The notes under the pieces: model-generated
The model's input: the letters and a program-made list of their open reading frames with translations, nothing else
Databases searched by the model: none
Told to the model about the DNA's origin: nothing
Shown here: in pieces, positions 47,977 to 58,019 of the stretch
Numbering within the stretch: position 1 is the stretch's first letter
Layout of the letters: each line of letters opens with the position of its first letter
Made by a program: the position numbers and the translations under genes
Source of the DNA: Austropuccinia psidii
Lineage: Eukaryota; Basidiomycota; Pucciniomycetes; Pucciniales; Sphaerophragmiaceae
DNA length: 64,000 nucleotides
NCBI GenBank assembly: GCA_023105745.1
Contig: JALGQZ010000011.1
Coordinates: 20,982,975 to 21,046,974, forward strand
Direction: 5' to 3'

Positions 47977-50413
47977 ATGTCAACCCCTTCACAACCACTT
48001 TCCATTGGGATGATTAATATTTGTATTCAAATAAATAGTGATATAACCTTAAAGCCTGAGAATTCCCACTTAGGTTCTTGGATTATCCTATGGCACAATC
48101 AACACAACATATTCGTATATCTCCCCAATCACCAGCATGCTATTGGCTCTCTCCCGGGAACCATTTCCCAAACGTTGATACCATTCCTTGGGGCACCAAA
48201 AACGTTCATGCACTGTGGTCCTGGTGGGGCATGGATTGAAAATTGCCAATCCAATCCTACTCAAATATTATTTGTTGAGGGAGTATTTATGACTGATGCC
48301 AAAGAGCCCTCCTCATCTCAGAAACCCAATCTAGCATTGATGTTCTTCACATGGTATCCAAACATTCTATTCATAATGGAAAGCTTTTGAACACAAGATT
48401 TCAAGCTTAAAATGCCCAAAGAATATGACTGTACTACTCATTGTCAATGTCAACTCTTTACTCCGACATTTCCCGCTTCAAACTTGACGCCTGCTTCATA
48501 TCCTGCTGTTTCATCATTGATTTCCAAGCAAAAACTGATACAATTACCCAGTGGATCAGACCTCCCCATGATAACCCCGCCCCATGCCATTATTCAAACC
48601 CCCCTCCTCCCTCATCAAAAGACCGGACTAGCTTTTCTCTGGGATCGAGAAATCCCCAATGGCCAATCAGCCCGTAACCTTTGGGCAACCTCACCCCCAG
48701 GATCCACTTTTAATGCCAGGCACATCATTACAAACAAGGTTGTTAGCTCATTTGAATCCCTTTCGACCAATACCCCTCTTGGAGGACTGCTTGCGGATGA
48801 TATGGGATTAGGTAAAACCATTCAGGCCATTGCTCTAATTGGTACCTCCAAGGAGCGGATGATTGCAAACCCCCATCGCTCCACGCCCACCATGATCATC
48901 TGCCCCCCTCGCTTAATTACCAACTGGCAATCAGAAATATCCAAGCATGCTCAGGCTGGAGCACTGCATGCCAAAATCTACCATGGTCCCACTCGTCACT
49001 CATTATCCCAAGCCAACATTTTAAAATATGATATCATCATCACTTCTTACAATACTATCACCCAAGAATTTAAGCAAACCAATCCCTCTACATCATTCAT
49101 TTTTCAAATCAATTGGCATCATATAATCTTGGATGAAGCACAGTGAGTGGCTGAGCTTAAATGATTCAAATTACCTTTTATATTCAATAACCCTTGCCCC
49201 CTCTTATAGCTATATTCTCTCTCAATACACTGCCACTCACCGTGCCATTAATAGCCTCCTTTCATCCCGTCGAATATGTTTAACGGGCACACCTATTCAC
49301 AACACCATTTATGACCTTTTGGGAATAATATCATTCATCACTCAACCCCAGAGCGCCGATCAAGATAACTGGTCACCATTCATCCTGAGTAGTCTTTCAA
49401 AAGGTTGCAATGATATTTTTCATTTGGCATTGCGGAATTTAAGTTTGCGCCGCACCAAAACCACACATCTCAAATCCCTCCCCACTATTAGCCATCATTA
49501 TGAGCTGCTCCCACTCAACCCGACCATGCAGCAAGAATATTCCACATTATATGAAGAATTCCTATCATCCAAAAGCAAAGGACCAGGAGAGTTTTTCAGA
49601 AATATTAATAAGCTGCAAATATGTTGTAACCATCACATCATGCTTAACACAATTGCGGAGGCGGAGTTGGAAGACCCCGAGGGCAGGAGCACTCAGGATA
49701 ACTCCCCAACAATCACACGAACTATTGTGGATGTGGAAACATGCATGATGAGTAGTAAAACTGCACACCTCCTACAAAGCTTAATGAAGAACAAACAAAC
49801 AAGGTGTGGTCCAACGAAATTGGTGGTTTATACCCAATGGACCCAATTTCTAGATTTGTGCGTTAATTCTAATATGCATCCATTACCAATTGACTCCATC
49901 TGACTTTTTTTATATTGTAGAATTGGTATTGCTCTTGCCCATCACTCTATCCTTTCAGCACAAATTGATGGAACAATTACACCACGAGCGCAGGACAAGG
50001 TGCTTGAGAATTTCTTCAATAATCCTGAATGTGAAGTACTGATTGCATCCATTTCCGCGGCTGGAACTGGCCTCAATATAACTTGTGCTAATAAAGTCTA
50101 TTTGATGGTGAGGGGCCCCCCAAAATTCTGCCCTGATTTTTGGACCCTGACATCCACATTTCCAGGAGCCCAATTGGAACCCAGCCATTGAGGCTCAGGC
50201 TGTTGATCGTCTACATCGTATTGGCCAACAACGACCTGTACAGGTCATCCACTATATCACTCCTCATTCAGTTGAGGTCAACATGCGGAAGGTACCTTTC
50301 AAGCTCATCTTTCACTTGATTGTATTACTATTCTGAAATCCTTCCTTATATGGGAATGCCATATTCCAATCACCAATAGGTCCAAGAAAAGAAAAAATCA
50401 TTAACTGCATGAG
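47977..50413 (+). CDS. SNF2-family DNA-dependent ATPase, about 719 codons
   Basis: Exons by hand: 47977-49142, 49210-49857, 49921-50107, 50166-50291 and 50381-50413; the total is divisible by three. Splicing rebuilds the helicase motifs: I (GGLLADDMGLGKTIQAIAL), II as DEAH across the first intron, III (RRICLTGTPIHN), V (AAGTGLNITCAN) and VI (AVDRLHRIGQQRP) after the short third intron. SNF2 ATPases slide or strip nucleosomes and other proteins from DNA; the arrangement recalls Rad5/Rad16-like members. One in-frame TGA at 48388-48390 splits the N-terminal 137 codons from the core. A 51-base intron there (GTATCC..CAAG) would remove it in frame, or translation may start at 48412. It is encoded beside a TET/JBP gene; the kinetoplastid JBP2 protein joins these two domain types. 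Confidence 0.85.
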
Positions 50414-50719
50414 CCTTACTGATATTATATAATTTGTGATTGACAAAGTTGATAACTCCTGTTGACTCTGGCACAGGTCCACAATTATGAACACCATGAG
50501 CTGGATCGAACTTCTTCAATATTTCCTCAATGAAAATGAGCAATAGAGTATTATTGCTAAGGGAGACGGTGATACATTTCAATTCATATTGTCTATATTC
50601 TAACATATTTAGCAAGTTGTTGCATCCTTAAGAGATAATAATCAGATTTTATTACACCTGCACAAATAATTCACAAAATTTTAATTTGTCACAGTGCTAT
50701 ACCGCGACAAATTACTAAG

Positions 50720-52781
50720 TTATTGCAGAGCATCACCATTCGGCCTAATAACTGGCATGTCAAGTATCTTGAGGGCGCTAGTCTGCATCTTACTACAGCC
50801 TTTGAGCCAATCTTGATCAAATACCTGAAATGATAGGCCTTCCGGAATATCACCATCATCTGTCGATCGTAATTCTGGCAATCTATCAATAGTTTTTTTA
50901 CCCTTTTTTTTAATCCAATTACAAAACTCTATGTCTCTATCCATTTTCAATACCAAATCATTAAATAACTGGGAGCGCCAGCGTAATCCCACTTTGCGGT
51001 AAACTTGACGGCCATTTTCCAGTACCTCCTCAGTATCTGAGCATACTCGAGGGTCATTGAATTGTGATGCTAGAATGGGAAATTTAGCCGTATCACCCCA
51101 TTCACTACGGCGCTCACAGGTCTGCACATAATCAAGTAGATCATCATCAGACTTGGTCCACAATGAAGAAGAGATACAGTAACTAACTCTTTGACGAATC
51201 TTTGTGAGCTTTTGATTCTCTTTCTTTTTTACCAAATACTCCGCATCCTTTTGAATAGACTTCCATTCTCTTTTCAAATAAGTGAAATATCGCTCCATTA
51301 AAGCCGCCACGACCCCATAGTTGTTATGATCCTTGTTCCAACAGTAGTGATGATACTCAGTGCTGACAAGTGCGAGACGGAATGTACGGTAAAACACCAC
51401 AGACATCAGCTCATTGAACGGATGTTGCCATGAGCTCTCCCAGTCCAAAGTGAAACGCTTTAGTCCTAGCTTGTGGAGCTCATTTTCGCAGTAGCTTTGG
51501 AAACCCTGAGACTGAACCTGTGTTGATGGCTCATTGAAAACATCCTTGGGGACATAACCGAGATGATCAGCCACTTGAATTGCAATTTCACGCTCTTCTG
51601 TGCTGGGTGGTGCTGGTAGTGAGGAAAAATCCTTATCCCTAACTTTGAGTAGGAACAGGCAATGTGCGTGTACTGCTGATCTCATTCCATGGACATTCTC
51701 TGGAAGTTCTGCCTTCAGCAATTTTTGTTGCTCCTTCTGGCTTGCACGTTTCGCCACATTGTGAGCTTTGCGGGCCTGGTTCCTTTGCTGTCTGACCTCC
51801 GATTGTTCAAGCATACTCTGGGCAAGGCCCAGCTGAGGATGGGTGAACTCACTATTTGATTGAGTGCCTTGCTCATGCGCTGTGAAATTGTCCCTCCTTG
51901 GTTCATCATTTCTTTCACTTTGAGTCGGAGACATGTTCTCATCCTCATCATCCACAATTCTTTCTCTTGATGTACTGGCATGACCCGTTCTTGGTTTGGA
52001 GGCATATGGATGATGACATCCAGTGACTTTCTCTTTATGGAACAGAGGTGAAGACGCATAAAGTTCATCCCCTGCCATGCAAATCATCAGTTAACACATC
52101 AAAACATTAATAAAGACTGGTCATCCTCACGATCTTCAATTGGCTCCTGAGATCGGACTGACTTGCCTTTAGGTGCCATATCTAACCCATGAAAAAAACA
52201 TATCAAATTGTGAATAAGTTTCTACTCCAAAATTCAAATGACTTACTTTGATGAAGCGTCAATCCTGGATTTTCCTCCGACAGACTGCTCCAAGTTACAT
52301 TTTCCAAAGGTCTTCTTTGTCGCCCCCCATCCACGCGCCTTTCATCACCCACATGAACCTGAGATCCTGATGGAATATTGAGGGTTGGCTGTTTACTTTG
52401 TCCAAAGGGATCCTGGGATGGGACTGGATTCCAACCAGGATTAAGGAGGAACTCACATGGAAATTTTGATTGGGGATTAGCGTGTGAGGAGATTTGAGGT
52501 GTGCCTTCTGGCCCCTGAGACACATGAATTTGTGTATTAGTGGGATTTGGGGGAATTGGAGTGACAGAAATATTTGGGATCGACCAAGTGCTTGAAGTTG
52601 GCGCCTTTGGATTGCCCACATCAATGTTAAGACCTGATACATTCATTGAGGATGCAATAGGGGTTGTGAGAGGAATGTTGGGACTCAATGGTGACTGTGT
52701 TTGAACATATTCTATGCTAGGTTCACTATTTGAGTCATGAACAGAACCTGAACGGGATTTATGTGACTTGAAAGATGACAT
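50720..52781 (-). CDS. Gene E: unknown transposon-borne protein, 645 aa
   Basis: Three exons (52781-52247, 52181-52131, 52071-50720) join in frame with GTAAGT and GTGAGG donors and give an uninterrupted 645-residue protein. The first 230 residues are Ser/Pro/Gln-rich and probably disordered. A basic coiled-coil-like stretch follows (EVRQQRNQARKAHNVAKRASQ). The rest is a globular domain with EYHHYCWNKDHNNYG, YFTYLKREWKSIQKDA and GLRWRSQLFNDLV. The Cys/His/Trp-rich segment could bind metal or DNA, but I cannot name the family. It is transcribed divergently from the transposase gene across a 960-base intergenic region. As it has no stop or frameshift, it is likely functional for the element. Confidence 0.78.
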
Positions 52782-53351
52782 AAGGGCCGAAAAAGTACAC
52801 TAATATTTTTAACTAGATAAAACACCTCAGTATTATGATAAAATAGAGTGATATGAGATGAAATCTTTTCAAATTTAGAATAGAGAAAGTCTATGAATAG
52901 TTGGAACTAAGTGTTGTGTGGAAGTCGGATAAGACTCTTTTGAGGAGAATCCTCCCTGCCTCCTCTTGAGCTCCTCCGCTTTTGTCGGAAACCACCCTGC
53001 ACGGCCTACCAGCATATAATGTGATATTTCCTTGATGTGAAAGGGGACCCATCATCCATAAGTAATCATATTTGGTAACATTTCTGCCTCCCCATTGTCA
53101 CATTTTGTGAATTATCCAAACTGCCAATATATGCATTGAAATTCCACAACATTGTACATCTGTAAAGGGGTATATTCATGAAGGATTTACCCACAAAAGA
53201 GACATCACCTTTTCACAAAAGGCAAGACAATCCAAATCACATTCCAACTGATTCAAAGCCCGCCGCACTTAAACCAAATACCAAGACTTTAGCTGCACTC
53301 CAACCCCTTATGTAATAGAGCTATATAGTTATGTCTGTAATAAGGTTTAAA

Positions 53352-53381
53352 CCATGTACGATGGCGTGCCAGCGTACATGG
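53352..53381. repeat. Intergenic palindrome P5
   Basis: CCATGTACG and CGTACATGG give a perfect 9-base stem around ATGGCGTGCCAG. It lies between gene E and the transposase gene. Confidence 0.8.
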
Positions 53382-53633
53382 ATTAAATGTTAATCCCCTC
53401 AATTCAATGGTAACACTTCACTAATGGAACCCCCTCAATGGTCAAACCCGCACTATCACAATGTGTAAATAAACTAGAATATGTATGAGCATTGAGCAGC
53501 ATGGCATTTTACCTAATTAAACGCCTAACCAATTCCGCCATCCAGATGAGACATGTTAAACTTTATCCACTGCAGCTCATGCTCCATTACAAATGGGATA
53601 AAATCCTCAGCTGGCTCAAATCATCTCCCCCTT

Positions 53634-53640
53634 TATAAAT
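53634..53640 (+). promoter_or_regulatory. Probable TATA box of the transposase gene
   Basis: TATAAAT lies 102 bases upstream of the ATG at 53742, in a pyrimidine-rich leader typical of a core promoter. The position and orientation fit; no other TATA-like motif is closer. Confidence 0.55.
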
Positions 53641-53741
53641 AATCACTGAATTTTATTTCCAATTAATAACACTCCTAAACACTTTCACATCAACCATAGA
53701 TATTTATACACAAACCAACTGTACTCCCAATTCCTGCAACA

Positions 53742-56700
53742 ATGACAACCCGGCCCTCTTCCTCAATGCGTATATGCATGTGTCAACACTGCTCAACTCA
53801 AACACACTCTTCCCCTGAGGGTGATAGGCAAGGAGTTGCCTTCACACCTTTCCAATATAAACAGCACATTAAAAAGCTCAAATCAACCATTGCACCCAAA
53901 TCTCTTCCAAACATCTCTACTTCTGCATCAGGATCTGGGTGCCCACAAATTCTATTGGATCAAATCTTCCCAGCTGATTATTCACGTTTGACCCAAAGCA
54001 CTTTCTCAACTCCAGCAGGTCTCAATTCAACTGCACAGAAACCATATAGTGGCAGTCAAACCCTTCCCCCACAAGACCTAGGAATGATAATATCTGCCAT
54101 TCTATCATTAAGGTATAATTTCTCCGCAGGGCTTCACGCATACTCAACCCCGCCCTGAACCTGCTGATCAAGTCCAGTATCTCAAGCTCAGCTGGTCCCC
54201 CCGCTCCTGCATTCCATATACCTCAAGATCTGAGTACCATATTTGAACATCTCCAATTGGAGCCAGTGATTCAAAACTATATATGTTGTCCTCAATGTTT
54301 CTCTCTTAATGGCCTTACTGAATCAGTCACAACTGACCAACCCCACTGTCAACGCCATAATGACCCAAATGATCATGATCCCCCTTGCACAAAATCATTA
54401 GGCAAATTCATCTATTCATCTGAACCCCACACCCAAAACACAACCAACATGAAGCAAAAATTTATACCAACAAAGCATTTCATTTATCAACCATTCAAAA
54501 ATTGTCTTGCCAGATTTCTCCAGCGGGCTGGAATTATGGACATGCTGCATCAACATCAACAATCCCAAACTCCCAAAGATTCCCCAAAACGTGACGTCTG
54601 GGATGGATTGGTCTGGAGACGCTTCACTGGCACTAGAAATATCCATGACCCCCCATTCATGTCCATTCCTGGTGCATTGGCCTTCTCCATATATGTGGAC
54701 TGGTTTAATGCACATGGAAAGTCAACCCGGTTGGCTAGCATTGGACCTATCATGCTTATTTGTCTTAATCTCCCCCCAAGTGAAAGATTGAAGCCCGAGA
54801 ATGTCTATGTTGCAGGAATCATCCCTGGTCCGAAGGAGCCAACTGCGCTTCAATTGAATTATCTATTAATGCCACTCATCAACGAGCTCAAAGAGCTATG
54901 GCAAGGTTACCATTTTGCACCCACCTCAACAGGTCCATCAGGATCCTTTATCCGTGTTGCCATCCTCACAGCCATTGCGGATGTGGTTGCCATGCGCAAG
55001 CTTACTGGATTTATTTCCCATTCAGGAAACCACTTTTGTAATTTTTGCACCATTCACAAAGCTCAAATTGAAGAAATTGGTCCTCAATTTCACTACACGC
55101 GCTCACACCAAAGTCATAAATTAACCATTGCCAAATGGCTTCGGGCAACCCCACAACAAAGAAAAGCAATTTTCTCTGAATATGGAGTGCGATATTCAAT
55201 TTTGGAAGACCTTCCGTATTGGGATGCAACCAGAATGGTTAATCTTGACATAATGCATAATTTAATACTTGGAATTTTGAAGGATCATGCAACTTTCAAA
55301 TTGTGCATTCCAGAGGCGAAATCAAAAATTTACTTCAGGTCCCACAGGAAATCCAATGACACCAACAGTTCAGACTCAGATTCCAAGACCTCCAACAGCT
55401 CTCTTGATAAAATCACATTGAGAGAGGCCCGCTCCCTGAGAAGAGACCCAGCAAAAATAATAAATGAGCCACTCCCCACTACTTCCCCCCGAAAAAACTA
55501 CTTCCCAATGCCCACCCCTAACACAGAACATCCATCTAGTGGTTCTGCGGAGATTCCTTCATTTGATGCCGATTACATCCCCACTTCTGAAATCCCCTCG
55601 GAATTGGACATCACTGCACTGAGTGATCACCAGATCAAGGGTGAGGCTCTTGAGCATCTCCGACAAATCATATCTGAGACCATAATTCCCTCATCATGGA
55701 CAAGAGTTCCCCGCAAAATGGGTTCCCCCTCTCATGGTAGCTTAAAAGCCGCTGAATGGGCTCTCTTATATAAGGTCTATATTCCATTTCTAATGCTCAG
55801 TCAACAGATTTCATTAGATGCACACCAATCTGCCAACACTCAAAGAAAAATGGGTCAGTCAGAAGAACTTGCAAATGAACTAGCCAAGAATAAATTCCAT
55901 TTGATTAGTGCTATCAACATTGCCACAAGCTGGACTGTTTGGATAGATGATGCGACTGCATTTGCTGAACATTGGAAAAAATTCCGCCTTTCCAATCAAC
56001 ACCTGTTCCCAAAACAGAAAAGTAAACCAAATCATCATTTTGCTGATCATATTCCCAAACTCTTCCAACGTTGGGGCCCAGCACAAGCCTCAGCCACATG
56101 GGGTTATGAGCTCTTGATTGGAGTATTTGCAAAGATGCCAAAAAATAACAAGATATGTACGTCAATTAATAAGATCAATATATTCACATTGATTGAACAC
56201 CTGAACTGAATAAGACTAACTTTTTGCAACTCTGAATAGATGATATAGATAAAACCTTACTTCAACATATCTGTCGATGTTCCAACCTTTCCGTTCTCCT
56301 GAAATCCCCATCTGTGCCATGTGAAATAAAACAGCTTTTTGAATCACAGCCACCTTCCGTGTTCAATCACCATAAATATAACAAGCCATCCCGCCATGAC
56401 CAACAAAATTATGATTGCCTGGTTGAGTACTTACAGACTTTTCATGCAACAAGGGAAATGGTTGATTGGATCAGCTTAGACAATACCGTGCAATCCACAA
56501 GTCATCCCACTTCAAGGATTGTCTCACCTTGGTATTTTCCAGTTTCAAACATTAATATGGGGAACAATATATTTTCAACTGAATCCAAAAATGTCAGCAA
56601 CAGTGTGATATGTTTTCAAAGGGGCAACTCACAACAATTTGGTATTATTGATAGCATTTTCAAAGTCTCTGAGCCATCTAGCATACTGAACAATAACTTT

Positions 56701-56901
56701 CTGATTTTAAAAACTTTGAAGATTGATGTGAATTTCCTACCAGATTGGCCGTATCTCAATATTTATAAAGCTGTTGGTTTTGATGATGGACACTTGATTA
56801 TATCAGAAGAAGAAATAGAAGGTAACTGTGGATTGTATGATAACAAAGCTCTTTCATGTGGACTGCTTGTAATGATAAAGCCGTTATTTCATGATATTTA
56901 G
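53742..56901 (+). CDS. CACTA/Plavaka-type transposase, about 1003 aa
   Basis: Three exons (53742-54112, 54178-56156, 56240-56901) join in frame through introns of 65 and 83 bases. The N-terminus has a CMCQHC zinc-like motif with QYKQHI; a second pair occurs at CCPQCFSLNG. The catalytic RNase H-fold region contains ALAFSIYVDWFNAHGKS, IGPIMLICLNLPPSERLKPE, NVYVAGIIPGPKEPTALQLN, HSGNHFCNFC and LDIMHNLILGILKDH. This is the pattern of the EnSpm/CACTA-related transposases called Plavaka in basidiomycetes. The C-terminal exon ends in a domain with IVSPWYFPVSNINMG, as in related proteins that read chromatin or DNA. The enzyme would cut at the inverted repeats and leave a 3-base duplication, matching AAT. 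No stop interrupts it, so the element may still be autonomous. Confidence 0.87.
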
Positions 56902-57159
56902 TCTACAAAAATGCAAATCTCTCAGATTCATTAGCAATTTTTCTAGTGAAATAATTGCCTCAAAATTTAGTGACAGAGACATGCCATTGTGACAAGCAAA
57001 GCCCATTATTTCACATTGCCACAAAGAGCTTACTATTTTGACATTGGGTACAGTGTGAATAAGCCAAGTCCAATGATCAAATGACCCACACACTCACCTT
57101 TCACAGCATCCAAAATTTCTAACTGCGCCATCATCATGTTGGAAGCGGAATCGGCTTTT

Positions 57160-57400
57160 GCGTACCCACACCCGCATGTGCACCCGCACGCGCCAATGCA
57201 CACGCCCACGCACACCCACCCGCATGCGCCAATGCACACGCAAACCCACCTGCACACCCACCCACAGGCGCCAATGCACACGCCCACGCACCCACACACG
57301 CCAATGCACACGCACACCCACCTGCACACGCCAATGCACACGCACACCCACCCGCACACGCCAATGCACCCGCCCCCGCACATGCACACGCACACTTCAT
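57160..57400 (+). repeat. Minisatellite 3, CACACGCCAATGCA type
   Basis: Irregular units of 24-48 bases built on CGCCAATGCACACGC and CACCCACC. It is the last internal feature before the right TIR. ACGCCAAT is shared with minisatellite 2. Frames through it on both strands (57033-57505) are repeat translations. Confidence 0.85.
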
Positions 57401-57681
57401 GGATGACCTGGTGAAGTCAAACCCCCCACCTACATCAAGACTGGCTGAAGGACATCTTTGATGTGTGTGTGTGCAAACAGGCGGGTCTGGTGTAATTTTT
57501 ACCAATCATCGGACAGTTGTGGGATGATCAGGTGGTGAGGAATCTGAGTTTAAGGCACAGGGGAACCAATATTATTGGATGTCACAGGATTTGGTGTAAG
57601 ACCAGAGTGTGACATGTGCTCGACGTTTGCTTGATTTTTGCTTGACGTGAGCTCGACTTTTATCCTGCTTGACGTTTGCTT

Positions 57682-57727
57682 GACATGAAGTCAATCGCCA
57701 ACGATTGATACGAGATTCGCCCCGGTG
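57682..57727 (-). repeat. Right terminal inverted repeat
   Basis: Reverse complement of the left TIR with seven differences. It ends CGCCCCGGTG, followed by the duplication AAT. Inside it, at 57590-57680, GCTTGACG-type repeats (CTTGACGT, CTCGAC) form subterminal motifs. Confidence 0.9.
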
Positions 57728-57730
57728 AAT

Positions 57731-57905
57731 ATAAAAAATTCCCATATATGAATTTCCTTAATTTTTTTAAAAAATGAAGGGTTCAATCTGGACAATAAAG
57801 AACCAGAAGCCTATGAATTGGGGAAATCGTTTTGGTGGGACAAGTGAAGGCGCAATGAGTGTTTTTTTCAGATGTTTTTTTCATGCTTGTAATATGACTA
57901 TTTTT
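57731..57905 (+). repeat. Direct repeat just outside the right TIR
   Basis: Matches 36590-36785 in the same orientation (TATGAATTTCCTTAATT, GGTGGGACAAGTGAAGG, TTTTTTTCAGATG, TTGTAATATGACTATTTT). Confidence 0.7.
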
Positions 57906-58019
57906 AAGTACAAAAGTGCCACATTTTCGATAAAAAAGAGGACTGAGGTGGGATTTAAGAAAAAAATAGGACTGAGGAGGGCCATAATTGGCATAAATTG
58001 TATATACAAAAACCAATCA

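Larger units (their letters stand above)
36789..57727 (+). mobile_element. 20.9-kb CACTA/Plavaka-type DNA transposon with cargo genes
   Basis: The ends are 46-base inverted repeats (39/46 matching), beginning CACC and ending GGTG. AAT immediately flanks both ends (36786-36788 and 57728-57730), matching the 3-bp duplication of CACTA elements. Inside are six spliced genes: unknown A (+), TET/JBP-like (+), Cys-rich (-), SNF2 ATPase (+), unknown E (-) and the transposase (+). Between them lie minisatellites, five related palindromes and a CTGAG-rich segment. CpG is frequent throughout. The nesting inside a decayed MULE and the near-intact genes argue for a recent insertion. Confidence 0.85.

Noticed and set aside
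54113..54177. Frameshift between the first two transposase frames
   Set aside because: A 65-base intron with GTATAA donor and TCCAG acceptor joins them in frame, so no break is needed.
57033..57505. His/Thr/Pro-rich and Cys/Gly/Val-rich open frames on both strands
   Set aside because: Translations of minisatellite 3; all frames are open because stops are absent from the repeat unit.
36789..57727. Starship, Maverick or Helitron identity for the large cargo element
   Set aside because: No tyrosine recombinase captain gene, no family B polymerase or retroviral-type integrase, and no Rep-helicase were seen. TIRs, a 3-base duplication and the transposase point to CACTA/Plavaka.
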